A stretch of DNA of 64,000 nt from Chitinophagales bacterium (GTDB lineage: Bacteria > Bacteroidota > Bacteroidia > Chitinophagales > JADIYW01): the NCBI GenBank assembly GCA_020636545.1, contig JACJXS010000011.1, positions 186,001 through 250,000 of the forward strand, in the 5' to 3' direction. This document shows, piece by piece, positions 37,219-46,205 of the stretch (position 1 is its first letter; each line of letters starts with the position of its first letter). The notes under the pieces were generated by a model that did no database searches, had not been told where the DNA came from, and saw only the letters and a program-made list of their open reading frames with translations. The translations under genes and the position numbers were made by a program.

Positions 37219-37962
37219 ATGAATAAAATAATTTCTTTTCTATTTCTGATTTTTTTTGGATTAAATATTATTGCTCAAAATGATACTTATATCTCAAAAT
37301 ACAAATACAAATGGGGAGTTGATGCTCCAATAATTGGGATAACAGTTGGAACTGGTGCTGCTGCTTATTTTCTGCACAAGAATAAGAAAATAATTACTGT
37401 TGATGAAATTAATGCACTCTCTCCAACTATGGTCAATAAATTTGATAGAAGTGCAATCTTTCATGATAATAAAGGTGCTAAAATCTCATCTGATGTTTTA
37501 TTATATGGAGCAAGTTTGGCTCCTGCATTAATGTTTATTGATAAGGCGGTAAGAAAAGAATGGAAATACTATTTACCTATGTGGATAGAAGTTTACGGTT
37601 TGACTTCGGGTTTAACCTTGATGACCAAAGAAATTGTGAAACGTAAGCGACCTTATGTTTATAATGATAAACTAAGTGCTGAAAGTAAAGTTGGAAAAGA
37701 TGCAACTGCATCATTCTTTTCAGGACATACAAGTACGACCGCAGCTAGTACATTTTTTATGGCAAAAGTATTTGCAGATTTACATCCAGATTCTAAATTT
37801 AAGCCACTTATGTGGACTGGAGCGGCATTAATCCCAGCAATAACAGGACTGTGTAGATATGGTGCGGGTAAGCATTTCTTTACTGATATTTTAGTGGGCT
37901 ATGCCATTGGTTCTGCTGTTGGTATTTTAGTTCCACAGTTACATAAAAGAAAAATTCAATAA
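37219..37962 (+). CDS. PAP2-family membrane phosphatase
   Basis: The 247-residue protein starts with a signal-like hydrophobic segment and contains the three PAP2 motifs: KEIVKRKRP, SFFSGHTST and CRYGAGKHFFTDILVG (catalytic His, then His and Asp). PAP2 enzymes dephosphorylate lipid phosphates such as phosphatidate or undecaprenyl diphosphate, or act on lipid A; the substrate is open. The single-helix style and periplasmic motif placement resemble Bacteroidota PAP2 proteins with a cleaved N-terminus. A strong terminator follows directly. Confidence 0.88.
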   Translation: MNKIISFLFLIFFGLNIIAQNDTYISKYKYKWGVDAPIIGITVGTGAAAYFLHKNKKIITVDEINALSPTMVNKFDRSAIFHDNKGAKISSDVLLYGASLAPALMFIDKAVRKEWKYYLPMWIEVYGLTSGLTLMTKEIVKRKRPYVYNDKLSAESKVGKDATASFFSGHTSTTAASTFFMAKVFADLHPDSKFKPLMWTGAALIPAITGLCRYGAGKHFFTDILVGYAIGSAVGILVPQLHKRKIQ

Positions 37963-37966
37963 AACA

Positions 37967-38001
37967 AAAGAGGCTGTCCAAAGTTTTAGGACAGCCTCTT
38001 T
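37967..38001. terminator. Bidirectional rho-independent terminator
   Basis: A perfect 13-bp stem (AAAGAGGCTGTCC with GGACAGCCTCTTT) closes a 9-base loop. T-rich sequence follows on the plus strand, and an A/T-rich tract with TTTTGTTTT follows on the minus strand. It lies between the convergent PAP2 and Fe-S protein genes, 4 bp after the first and 20 bp from the second, and can serve both. Confidence 0.9.
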
Positions 38002-38021
38002 CTATAATAAAACATTAAAAA

Positions 38022-38807
38022 TTAAAACTTATTATTCTCAGCGATTAATTCTGCTAAGTCCACAACTTTAATTTCGTCTTGTTTGTTTTCACTTTTTACA
38101 CCGTCAGTAATCATTGTATTGCAATAAGAACAAGCCACCGCAATAATATCAGGCATTACTTCAGTTAATTGACCTGTTCTTTCGGTATTGATACGTTTTG
38201 TTCCTGGTTCATCTTCTTTCCACATTTGAGCTCCACCAGCACCACAACACATTGCGTTTGCTCTGCTTTTGGTTACTTCAACCAAATCTGCATCTAATGC
38301 TTTAATTAAATCTCTTGGAGCTTCATAAATATCATTAGCTCTTCCTAAGTAACAAGAATCGTGGTAAGTTATTCTTTTACCTTTAAAAGCTCCGCCTTCT
38401 ACTTTTAATTTACCATCATTTAATAATTGTTGTAAATATACTGAATGGTGTAATACTTCATATTTTCCACCTAACGCAGGATATTCATTTTTAATGGTAT
38501 TAAAACAATGCGGACAAGTGGTAACAATAGTCTTGATACCATAACCATTTAAGGTTGCGATATTTTGTTGTGCCAACATTTGAAAAATAAATTCATTACC
38601 AGCTCTTCTTGCTGGATCGCCTGTACAAGCTTCTTCTTTGCCTAATACTGCAAAACTGATATTTAATTGATTTAAAATCTTCACGAATGCTTGTGTAATT
38701 CTTTGAGCCCTTTGGTCAAAACTACCTGCACATCCTATCCAAAATAATACATCTGGAGATTTACCTTCGGCAGCCAAATCTGCCATTACAGGAACTTTAT
38801 ATTGCAT
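38022..38807 (-). CDS. Cysteine-rich (CCG-domain) Fe-S oxidoreductase subunit
   Basis: The 261-residue protein has two CCG-type cysteine motifs, seen as the C-x(n)-TCPHCFNT half and the AMCCGAGGAQMW half, each with its partner Cys (YHDSCYLGRAND, VACSYCNTM). This domain occurs in heterodisulfide reductase subunit B/D, LldE and GlpC and binds a noncubane cluster or mediates electron transfer. The membrane Fe-S protein just upstream in the operon (42 bp) supplies the other half of an HdrD/E-like unit. Physiological donor and acceptor are unknown. Confidence 0.85.
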   Translation of the reverse strand: MQYKVPVMADLAAEGKSPDVLFWIGCAGSFDQRAQRITQAFVKILNQLNISFAVLGKEEACTGDPARRAGNEFIFQMLAQQNIATLNGYGIKTIVTTCPHCFNTIKNEYPALGGKYEVLHHSVYLQQLLNDGKLKVEGGAFKGKRITYHDSCYLGRANDIYEAPRDLIKALDADLVEVTKSRANAMCCGAGGAQMWKEDEPGTKRINTERTGQLTEVMPDIIAVACSYCNTMITDGVKSENKQDEIKVVDLAELIAENNKF

Positions 38808-38849
38808 ATTGAGTATTGTTGTTAGTTATTAAAATATTGATTTACTTTA

Positions 38850-40190
38850 TTATTTATTCAAATCGTCAGTCCAATTCAATCTATCTTCCATTGAGAACTG
38901 CCATGGTGCTTGATTATTTTCCATATTAGCAAACATCGTATTCCATTCTTGTGGTGAATTACTTTCGTCCATAATCATATTCCTTCTTAATTCTAAGATG
39001 ATATTTAATGGAGAAATATTAACTGGACATTCTTCAACACATGCATTACAAGTCGTACAAGCTCTTAACTCTTCGCTTGTAACATAATCATTCAATAAGG
39101 TTTTATTATCTGTAAAATCTGGACCATGAATTTTTCTATTTCTTGTAATTTCTTCCATTCTATCACGCGTATCAATCATGATTTTTCTTGGAGATAATAT
39201 TTTACCTGTTTGGTTTGCTGGACAAGCTTGAGTACAACGTCCACACTCTGTACAAGTATAAGCATCTAATAAACTTTTCCATGATAAATCAAACACATCT
39301 TTAGCACCGAATTTAATTTCACCATCTGTTTCAGGTGCTTGATAAGAATCATCAAACATGGATTTTACTTCATGCATAACGCTTTCCATATTACGAATTT
39401 GACCTTTAGGTTCTGGTCTTGAAAAGAAAGTATTTGGGAATGCCAATAAGATATGTAAGTGTTTAGAATAAGGCAAATACAACATAAAAGCAAATACCAT
39501 ACTTAAATGTCCCCACCAACCAATTCTTTCCATCATCACTAAAGCACCGTGCGGTAAACTCATCAGGCTATGACCTAAAAAATTACTTAATAAAAAGCCT
39601 TTTGTATCGATATAATGTGGGTCTCCTTGTAATTGCAATGCTCTATCTGCACCATTCATCATAAAGATGAATGTGATTAAAGTTAATTCAAAAGCTAAGA
39701 TAAGTAAACCATCTTTTGTAGGCCAACCTTTCATTTCTGGCTTATTAAATCTATTAATTTTAAAAACTGTTCTTCTTAAAATAAATACTATCGTAACGAA
39801 GAAAGTCAATAAAGATAATACCTCAATAAAACTAACTACAAAACGATAAAATCCTTCTAAAATATTACCTTGGAAAATATAATGAAATAAAATTCTATGC
39901 TGTCCAGTTGCTCCATCTAACATAATCTCAATCAACTCTATCTGCGTAATGACAAAAGATAAATAAATAACCAAGTGCAACAATGCTGGAAAGGTAATTT
40001 TAAACATTTTCTTCTGTCCAAAAGCAATTAAGAACATATTTTTTAGTCTAAAACTTAATGGTGTATCAATTGTTTCTGGCTGACCCATTTTGATATTGTC
40101 ATAAACCTCTTTGAATTTTTTGAAGGCAAAATATCCTACTGTTCCAGTTAAGGCGTAGAATAAAATCATCTGAATAATTGTTAAAAACAT
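38850..40190 (-). CDS. Membrane-bound 4Fe-4S protein, heterodisulfide reductase-like
   Basis: The 446-residue protein has five or six N-terminal membrane helices (to about 245) with the look of an HdrE/NarI-type diheme or quinone-facing domain. A cytoplasmic ferredoxin domain follows with two 4Fe-4S sites, CTECGRCTQACP and CTTCNACVEECP. With the downstream CCG protein it would form a membrane electron carrier between a soluble donor (possibly electron-transfer flavoprotein) and quinone; this role is inferred. The 306-bp upstream gap to infB holds only the infB terminator. Confidence 0.85.
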   Translation of the reverse strand: MFLTIIQMILFYALTGTVGYFAFKKFKEVYDNIKMGQPETIDTPLSFRLKNMFLIAFGQKKMFKITFPALLHLVIYLSFVITQIELIEIMLDGATGQHRILFHYIFQGNILEGFYRFVVSFIEVLSLLTFFVTIVFILRRTVFKINRFNKPEMKGWPTKDGLLILAFELTLITFIFMMNGADRALQLQGDPHYIDTKGFLLSNFLGHSLMSLPHGALVMMERIGWWGHLSMVFAFMLYLPYSKHLHILLAFPNTFFSRPEPKGQIRNMESVMHEVKSMFDDSYQAPETDGEIKFGAKDVFDLSWKSLLDAYTCTECGRCTQACPANQTGKILSPRKIMIDTRDRMEEITRNRKIHGPDFTDNKTLLNDYVTSEELRACTTCNACVEECPVNISPLNIILELRRNMIMDESNSPQEWNTMFANMENNQAPWQFSMEDRLNWTDDLNK

Positions 40191-40441
40191 TTTTTTGGAA
40201 AATTTTGACTAAAATACGATGTTTGAACGTATTCTGCAATATTTTTTTAACGAAAAGCCTTATTTTATAATGATTCTAAATAATCTATTTGTCGCTAAAG
40301 TGTCAATAAAATCAAGTAAAAATGAATATTATCCATTAAATATATACAAATCAATACATGACTATTGCTCAATTGATATTTATAATCTAATCAATTCTTA
40401 ATGTTAATATGAATAACTATTTTAAAAGGATTTTAGAAATA

Positions 40442-40469
40442 AAAATAGCTGCACTAAGGCAGCCATTTT
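40442..40469 (-). terminator. Terminator of the rimP-nusA-infB operon
   Basis: On the minus strand AAAATGGCTGC pairs with GCAGCTATTTT (one G-U pair) around a 6-base loop, followed by TTTATTTC. It lies 28 bases after the infB stop. The rest of the 40191-40496 gap shows no supported gene. Confidence 0.75.
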
Positions 40470-40496
40470 ATAATTAGTTGTTTGCTATTCAAAAGT

Positions 40497-43283
40497 TTAA
40501 CTCAACTTACGTTTTACTTCTACTTGTTCAAATGATTCGATAATATCGCCTTCTCTAATATCGTTGTAGTTTTTAATTTTGATACCACATTCATAACCTT
40601 TAGTTACTTCTTTCACATCATCTTTGAAACGTTTTAATGAATCTAAACCACCTTCAAACACTACAATACCATCTCTAATAATACGAACCTCGTTAGAACG
40701 AACTATTTTACCATCTGTAACGTAGCAACCTGCGATAGTACCAATTTTACTCACTTTAAACACTTCTCTAACCTCGACATTACCCACAATTTTCTCTTCA
40801 AATTTAGGTTCTAATAAACCTTCCATTGCCGATTTTACTTCTTCAATTGCACTATAAATAACAGAATACATCTTAATTTGTATATCTTCTTTTTCTGCAA
40901 TTAATTTTGCATTTGCAGATGGTCTAACTTGGAATGCAATAATAATCGCATCTGATGCAGAAGCCAATAATACATCTGATTCAGAAATTTGACCAACACC
41001 TTTATGTATGATATTGATTTGAACCTCTTCTGTAGATAATTTCAATAAAGAGTCACTCAATGCCTCCACTGAACCATCAACATCTCCTTTGATAATTAAG
41101 TTTAACTCTTTGAAGTTTCCTAAAGCTAAACGTCTTCCAATTTCATCTAAAGTAATATGTTTTTTTGCTCTTAAGCCTTGCTCTCTTAAAATTGTAGCAC
41201 GTTTATTTGCGATTTCTTTTGCTTCGCTTTCTTCATCATAAACTTTTAGTTTATCCCCTGAATTTGGAGCACCTAACAAACCTAAAATTTGAACTGGCGA
41301 AGATGGTCCTGCTGAATTAATTCGCAATCCACGCTCATTGTATAATGCTTTTACTTTTCCATGATATTGACCAGCAACCATCACATCACCAATCTTTAAT
41401 GTTCCATCTTGTACCATCACTGTTGAAACATATCCACGTCCTTTATCTAAACTTGCCTCAATTACAGAGCCAATTGCTTTTTTATTTGGATTTGCTTTTA
41501 GGTCTAATAATTCTGCTTCTAATAATATTTTCTCTAAAAGAATATCAATATTTAAACCTTTTTTGGCAGAAATTTCTTGACATTGATATTTACCGCCCCA
41601 TTCTTCTACTAAAATATTCATTTCAGAAAGTTGCGTACGAACAGCATCTGGATTAGCTGCAGGTTTATCAATTTTATTAATAGCAAAAATCATTGGTACA
41701 CCAGCTGCTTGTGCGTGACTAATTGCTTCACGAGTTTGTGGCATAACTTTATCATCGGCAGCAACTACGATAATTACAATATCTGTCAATTTTGCACCCC
41801 TAGCTCTCATCGCTGTAAATGCTTCGTGACCTGGTGTATCTAAGAAAGTAATTTTATTACCTTTTGCAGTTGTTACTTCATAAGCTCCAATATGTTGTGT
41901 AATTCCACCCATCTCACCAGCAACTACATTCCCATCACGGATATAGTCCAATAACGATGTTTTACCATGATCCACGTGTCCCATAATCGTAACAATTGGT
42001 GATCTTGGTACTAAATCTTTTGGGTCATCAACTTCAGCCATTTCCTCTTCTTCTTGCTCCGTAATCGTAGTAAATTGTACTTCATAATCAAACTCACCAG
42101 CCACCAACTCTATAATTTCAGCATCAATTCTTTGATTAATAGATACGAAGACACCCAATCCCATACAAACTTTAATAATCGCTGTTGGTTCAACATTCAT
42201 TAAACTTGCTAATTCAGAAACAGTAATAAACTCTGTAACTTGTAATACTTTTGAATCTACTGATTCTTCTTCAGCTCTTCGTGCATGTTCCTCACGTTTA
42301 TCTCTTCTGTATTTTACACCAGTTGATTTTCCTCTAGTTCCAGCAAGTTTAGCCATTGTGGCTTTAATCTTGTCGTTAATATCCTTTTCAGAAACCGCTT
42401 CTGGTTCAGGTTTTGTAAACTTACCTCCTTTTCTGAAATTATTATCTTTTCTGAAATTATTATCTGATGTTTTTCCTGGATTTGATTTTTCAAATACTTT
42501 TACATCCACTTTATTGGCATGTATTCTAGCACGTTTCTTTTTTTCTTGTTCTCTGGCTTCCTCTTTTTTCTTTTCCTCTTCCTTTTCTTTACGTTGCTTC
42601 TCTTCCTGTCTGTAAATTTGCTCTGGTCTTTTTTCTTGCTTTAATTCAATTTTTCCTAAGATTTTAGGACCTGCTAATTTTTCTGCTTCAGCTCTTATTA
42701 ATTCTACTTCTTTTTCAGGTTCTGGTTCTATTGCTACAACCTTCTCAACAACTTCAGCTTTCTCTTTTGGGGCTTCTGGCTGAATTTCATCTTTCTTTGA
42801 TTCTAATTCAACTTTAGTTTTTGTTGTAGTTTCAGTAGCAACTTCTTCTTTCTTCTTAATAGTTTTCTTTGCTGGTTTTTTATTTAGTGCATCTAAATCA
42901 ATTTTACCAACAACTTTAAGTGTATCAATTTCCGATTCAGTAGAAATTGGTTCTATTTTCACTTCCTTAATTTCAGGTTCTGGCTTTGGCTCTTCTTTTG
43001 GCTCAGGAACTTCTACCTTCTCAACTTTTTCTTCTTTTTTTACATAAATTTCTTCTTCATCTTTACGTTTACCGATATTTAATTGTTCGGCTCTTTCTTT
43101 AATTTCTATTGATGAAGAGAAATCCTTTAGAAGTACATTGTATTGTTCCTCTGTTAGTTTAGTATTTGGTTTGCTGTCTATTTCAGAATAGCCTTTGCTT
43201 TGTAGGTGATCTACAATAGTACCTATGCCAACATTTAATTCTTTGGCAGCACTGGCTAATCTTATTGTTTTTGTTTCGGACAT
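40497..43283 (-). CDS. infB: Translation initiation factor IF-2
   Basis: IF-2 is the GTPase that brings initiator tRNA to the small subunit and promotes subunit joining. The 928-residue protein has an N-terminal IF2-N helix domain (RLASAAKELNVGIGTIVDHL), a long charged Lys/Glu-rich linker (about 80-300), a second IF2-N domain (FITVSELASLMNVEPTAII) and the G domain with GHVDHGKTSLLD, DTPGHEAFTAM and NKIDKP. Domains II-IV follow. It is the last gene of the operon, 40 bp after nusA. Confidence 0.97.
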   Translation of the reverse strand: MSETKTIRLASAAKELNVGIGTIVDHLQSKGYSEIDSKPNTKLTEEQYNVLLKDFSSSIEIKERAEQLNIGKRKDEEEIYVKKEEKVEKVEVPEPKEEPKPEPEIKEVKIEPISTESEIDTLKVVGKIDLDALNKKPAKKTIKKKEEVATETTTKTKVELESKKDEIQPEAPKEKAEVVEKVVAIEPEPEKEVELIRAEAEKLAGPKILGKIELKQEKRPEQIYRQEEKQRKEKEEEKKKEEAREQEKKKRARIHANKVDVKVFEKSNPGKTSDNNFRKDNNFRKGGKFTKPEPEAVSEKDINDKIKATMAKLAGTRGKSTGVKYRRDKREEHARRAEEESVDSKVLQVTEFITVSELASLMNVEPTAIIKVCMGLGVFVSINQRIDAEIIELVAGEFDYEVQFTTITEQEEEEMAEVDDPKDLVPRSPIVTIMGHVDHGKTSLLDYIRDGNVVAGEMGGITQHIGAYEVTTAKGNKITFLDTPGHEAFTAMRARGAKLTDIVIIVVAADDKVMPQTREAISHAQAAGVPMIFAINKIDKPAANPDAVRTQLSEMNILVEEWGGKYQCQEISAKKGLNIDILLEKILLEAELLDLKANPNKKAIGSVIEASLDKGRGYVSTVMVQDGTLKIGDVMVAGQYHGKVKALYNERGLRINSAGPSSPVQILGLLGAPNSGDKLKVYDEESEAKEIANKRATILREQGLRAKKHITLDEIGRRLALGNFKELNLIIKGDVDGSVEALSDSLLKLSTEEVQINIIHKGVGQISESDVLLASASDAIIIAFQVRPSANAKLIAEKEDIQIKMYSVIYSAIEEVKSAMEGLLEPKFEEKIVGNVEVREVFKVSKIGTIAGCYVTDGKIVRSNEVRIIRDGIVVFEGGLDSLKRFKDDVKEVTKGYECGIKIKNYNDIREGDIIESFEQVEVKRKLS

Positions 43284-43322
43284 ATTATGTTATAAAAATA
43301 ATTTTTTGTTTTAAAGTAATAA

Positions 43323-44558
43323 TTATTCAAATTCTGCACTCAGAATTCTTATAATCTCATCAACAGTTTCTTCTTCTAAATCTGTTCGTCTAATTAGGTC
43401 GTCTCTATCAATTTCCAATACGTTTTTAGCCGTATCACAGCCCATATCTTTTAAGATTTTGATAATCCAATCGTCAATCTCATCTTTAAATTCTTCTAAA
43501 TCAACATCATCTTGGATTTCATCTGTATCTCTAAATACATCTATTTCATAACCAGTTAATTTTCCAGCCAATTTAATATTGTATCCACCTTTTCCAATTG
43601 CCAAAGATACTTGATCTGGTTTCAAAAATACAGAAACTTTTTTCTTTTCTTCATCAACTGAAATAGATTCAATTTTTGCTGGTGTCAATGCACGTTGAAT
43701 TAACAACATCAAATTATTTGTATAATTGATGATATCGATATTTTCGTTTCTTAATTCTCTTACAATACCGTGAATACGAGAACCTTTCATACCAACGCAT
43801 GCACCTACTGGGTCAATTCTATCATCGTAAGATTCAACAGTAACTTTTGCACGTTCACCTGGTTCTCTTACTATTTTTTTGATAATGATTAAGCCATCAA
43901 AAATTTCAGGCACTTCTTGTTCTAATAATTTAGCTAAAAATTCTGGTGCAGTTCTGGACAAAATAACTTGAGGTGTATTACCTCTTAATTCTACATCTTT
44001 AATAACGGCACGAATCGTATCGCCTTTTTTATAGAAATCAGTTTTAATTTGTTCGCTTTTAGGTAAGATTAATTCATTACCATCATCATCTAATAACAAA
44101 ATTTCTTTTTTCCAAACTTGATAAACTTCAGCACTGATAATTTCACCAATTCTATCTTTATATTTTTTATAAACTTCGTCTTTTTCTAAATCTAAAATTC
44201 TTGAAATTAAAGTTTGTCTTGCAGCCAATACTGAACGACGACCAAATGATTCTAATAAAATTGGTTCATATAATTCTTCGCCCACTTCCATATCTGGCTC
44301 AATTTTCTTAGCATAACTTATCTCTACTTGTGCCAATCTATCTTCAACTGCACCATCTTCAACAACATCACGATGTCGCCATATTTCTAAGTCGCCCTTA
44401 TCAGGATTTACGATAATATCAAAATTTTGGTCAGATGTATATTTCTTTCTAAGTAATGTTTTAAATACATCTTCTAATACCCTCATCATTGTGGGTCTGT
44501 TAATGTTCTTAAAGTCCTTAAACTCGGAAAATGACTCTATTAAATCTGCAGTATTCAT
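43323..44558 (-). CDS. nusA: Transcription termination/antitermination factor NusA
   Basis: NusA binds RNA polymerase and influences pausing, termination and antitermination. The 411-residue protein has the N-terminal polymerase-binding domain (1-130), an S1 domain with KGDTIRAVIKDVEL (about 135-200) and two KH domains (PVGACVGMKGSRIHGIVREL and VSLAIGKGGYNIKLAGKLTG). A short acidic helical tail follows, without the two long acidic repeats of E. coli NusA. It starts 5 bp after rimP. Confidence 0.96.
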   Translation of the reverse strand: MNTADLIESFSEFKDFKNINRPTMMRVLEDVFKTLLRKKYTSDQNFDIIVNPDKGDLEIWRHRDVVEDGAVEDRLAQVEISYAKKIEPDMEVGEELYEPILLESFGRRSVLAARQTLISRILDLEKDEVYKKYKDRIGEIISAEVYQVWKKEILLLDDDGNELILPKSEQIKTDFYKKGDTIRAVIKDVELRGNTPQVILSRTAPEFLAKLLEQEVPEIFDGLIIIKKIVREPGERAKVTVESYDDRIDPVGACVGMKGSRIHGIVRELRNENIDIINYTNNLMLLIQRALTPAKIESISVDEEKKKVSVFLKPDQVSLAIGKGGYNIKLAGKLTGYEIDVFRDTDEIQDDVDLEEFKDEIDDWIIKILKDMGCDTAKNVLEIDRDDLIRRTDLEEETVDEIIRILSAEFE

Positions 44559-44563
44559 ACTTA

Positions 44564-45040
44564 TTATACTTTAAAAATAAAATGTTTTTTAATTGATTTG
44601 ATTTCTTGAAGATTTATTTCTATAATTTCTTCTTTTATTTCTTTCTTAATTTTTTTTTCAGATTTTATCGTAACCTTTTCGCCATCATAAACCAAAAGTG
44701 TTCCAATAAATTTTTCGCCATCTACTTTTAAAACTTCAACTTTCTGATTGATAGATTTTTCAAATTGTTGTGGCACTTTAAATGGTTGATCTAAACCGGG
44801 TGATGATACTTCTAATGTATATTTCTCACCAACCAAACCATTTGTTTCTAAATATTCTTCTAAATTTCTACTGATTTTCACACATTCATCAATCGAAATA
44901 TTCGTATCAGTTCTATCAACAAAAACTTCAATTTTTTGTGTAGGTAGCACTTTAACTTCCGCTATAAATAAAAAGGTCTTTGCAAAATAGGTCTGCAAAT
45001 GATTTTCTATCTTTTCTTTTAATTGAATTAAATTTTCCAT
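44564..45040 (-). CDS. rimP: Ribosome maturation factor RimP
   Basis: RimP binds the 30S precursor and aids uS12-dependent small-subunit maturation. I start it at the ATG at 45040 (158 residues, MENLIQLKEK); an earlier in-frame start at 45088 would place the leader hairpin within the coding region. Motifs include VFVDRTDTNISIDECVKISR and LEVSSPGLDQPFK. The C-terminal SH3-like domain is Lys-rich. It is the first gene of rimP-nusA-infB, the conserved order. Confidence 0.93.
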   Translation of the reverse strand: MENLIQLKEKIENHLQTYFAKTFLFIAEVKVLPTQKIEVFVDRTDTNISIDECVKISRNLEEYLETNGLVGEKYTLEVSSPGLDQPFKVPQQFEKSINQKVEVLKVDGEKFIGTLLVYDGEKVTIKSEKKIKKEIKEEIIEINLQEIKSIKKHFIFKV

Positions 45041-45057
45041 TTTTATCTGTAATAAAA

Positions 45058-45080
45058 AAGAGGACTTTTTTAGTCCTCTT
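45058..45080 (-). promoter_or_regulatory. Terminator-like hairpin in the rimP leader
   Basis: On the minus strand AAGAGGAC (8 bp) pairs perfectly with GTCCTCTT around a 7-base A-rich loop, and TTTTTATTA follows. It begins about ten bases after the predicted transcription start and ends 17 bases before the rimP ATG. Its form is that of an intrinsic terminator or attenuator at the head of the operon encoding NusA. I see no competing antiterminator stem in this short leader. Confidence 0.6.
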
Positions 45081-45096
45081 CCCTTCAAATCGAATG

Positions 45097-45128
45097 CAAA
45101 GATAGTATATTTTCATCAAACTACCAAA
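45097..45128 (-). promoter_or_regulatory. Promoter of the rimP-nusA-infB operon
   Basis: On the minus strand TTTG (45128-45125), 20 bases, then TATCTTTG (45104-45097) matches the Bacteroidota consensus. The transcription start would lie near 45090, giving a leader of about 50 bases. Confidence 0.68.
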
Positions 45129-45251
45129 TTTTTAACTTTCATTCATTTATTTTACAAAAAAACAATATAGCATGTATTATGATTCAAAATGAACAAATTA
45201 CAAAGTGTAATACAAAAATTAGGAATTGTGCTTTTCAAAAAGCAACAATAG

Positions 45252-45587
45252 TTATGCTTTTTTTACAAATTCTGATTTTATCGACATTGCCCCAAATCCA
45301 TCAATTTTACAATCAATGTTATGGTCGCCTTCTACCAAACGAATGTTTTTAATTTTGGTTCCTGCTTTAATAGGCTGTGGCATTCCTTTAACTGGAAGAT
45401 TTTTCACAATAACGACAGCATCTCCATCTGCTAACAAATTTCCATTCGCATCTTTTACAATTAATCCTTCTTCCTGTTGTACTTCATTTGGGTTCCATTC
45501 ATAAGCACACTCTGGACAAATCATCATAGGTTCATCAAAGTAAGTATATTCAGATTTACATTTTGGACATGGAATAATTTCAGACAT
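45252..45587 (-). CDS. PhnA-family zinc-ribbon protein (YjdM type)
   Basis: The 111-residue protein has an N-terminal zinc ribbon (CPKC at about 7-10 and CPEC at about 24-27) and the C-terminal PhnA domain with DANGNLLADGDAVVIVKNLP and the GTKIKNIRLVEGDHNIDCK strand. Despite the historic name 'alkylphosphonate utilisation protein', members of this family have no established role in phosphonate use. It is monocistronic. A CAAAGATA (minus-strand -7 box TATCTTTG) lies at 45604-45611. Confidence 0.9.
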   Translation of the reverse strand: MSEIIPCPKCKSEYTYFDEPMMICPECAYEWNPNEVQQEEGLIVKDANGNLLADGDAVVIVKNLPVKGMPQPIKAGTKIKNIRLVEGDHNIDCKIDGFGAMSIKSEFVKKA

Positions 45588-45826
45588 AGCAAACTTTTTT
45601 TTACAAAGATAATTTTTTTTTTAGCAGATTGAATGAATTTATAAGTAAGAATATTATGATTACTAATTTCAACAATGAATATTTCATACTAAAGTTGCTG
45701 ATTATTAAGTGGACAAGGATTACCTAATGTATTTAGATAAATCTATCTAGAAAAAATGAAGTTTTATCTACTAAAATCAAACGCACAACTATTACTTCAA
45801 AAACTTGTTATAATGTAAACAACAAA

Positions 45827-46180
45827 ATGCATAGTATCAAGATAAAAAGAATTTACGAAACACCAGAAGATGATGATGGCTACAGAATTTTAATTGACCG
45901 TTTATGGCCAAGAGGCATTAGTAAAAACAATGCAAAATTAGACGAATGGAATAAGGAATTAGCTCCATCAACTGAATTAAGAAAATGGTTCAATCATCAA
46001 ACTGAGTTGTTCCCTGAATTTTCAAAGAAATACAAATCAGAACTTCAACAACAAAAACCTGCATTACAACACATCTTGGATATTACTAAAAAGCAATCGG
46101 TTTGTCTGTTATATGGTGCAAAAGATGAACATTACAATCAAGCAGTTGTTCTAAAATCCGTTTTAAATTCTCTTGAATAA
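45827..46180 (+). CDS. DUF488 family protein
   Basis: The 117-residue soluble protein contains IYETPEDDDGYRILIDRLWP near the N-terminus and the conserved LDEWNKELAPSTELRKWF stretch, which define the short bacterial DUF488 family (YeaO-like). Function is unknown. The gene is preceded by 240 bp without recognisable features other than the PhnA -7 box, and is followed by the VIT gene 25 bp later. Confidence 0.85.
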   Translation: MHSIKIKRIYETPEDDDGYRILIDRLWPRGISKNNAKLDEWNKELAPSTELRKWFNHQTELFPEFSKKYKSELQQQKPALQHILDITKKQSVCLLYGAKDEHYNQAVVLKSVLNSLE

Positions 46181-46205
46181 GTCCTATCTTTGAGAACTGA
46201 AAGAT

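Noticed and set aside
40219..40401. A 60-codon plus-strand frame between the membrane Fe-S gene and infB
   Set aside because: It is rich in Asn, Ile, Lys and Tyr as expected from AT-rich noncoding DNA, has no recognisable domain and no promoter match.
41345..42615. Several open frames on the plus strand across infB
   Set aside because: They are shadows of infB in other frames; the Lys/Glu-rich linker produces long Phe/Ser/Leu-rich antisense frames without domain signals.
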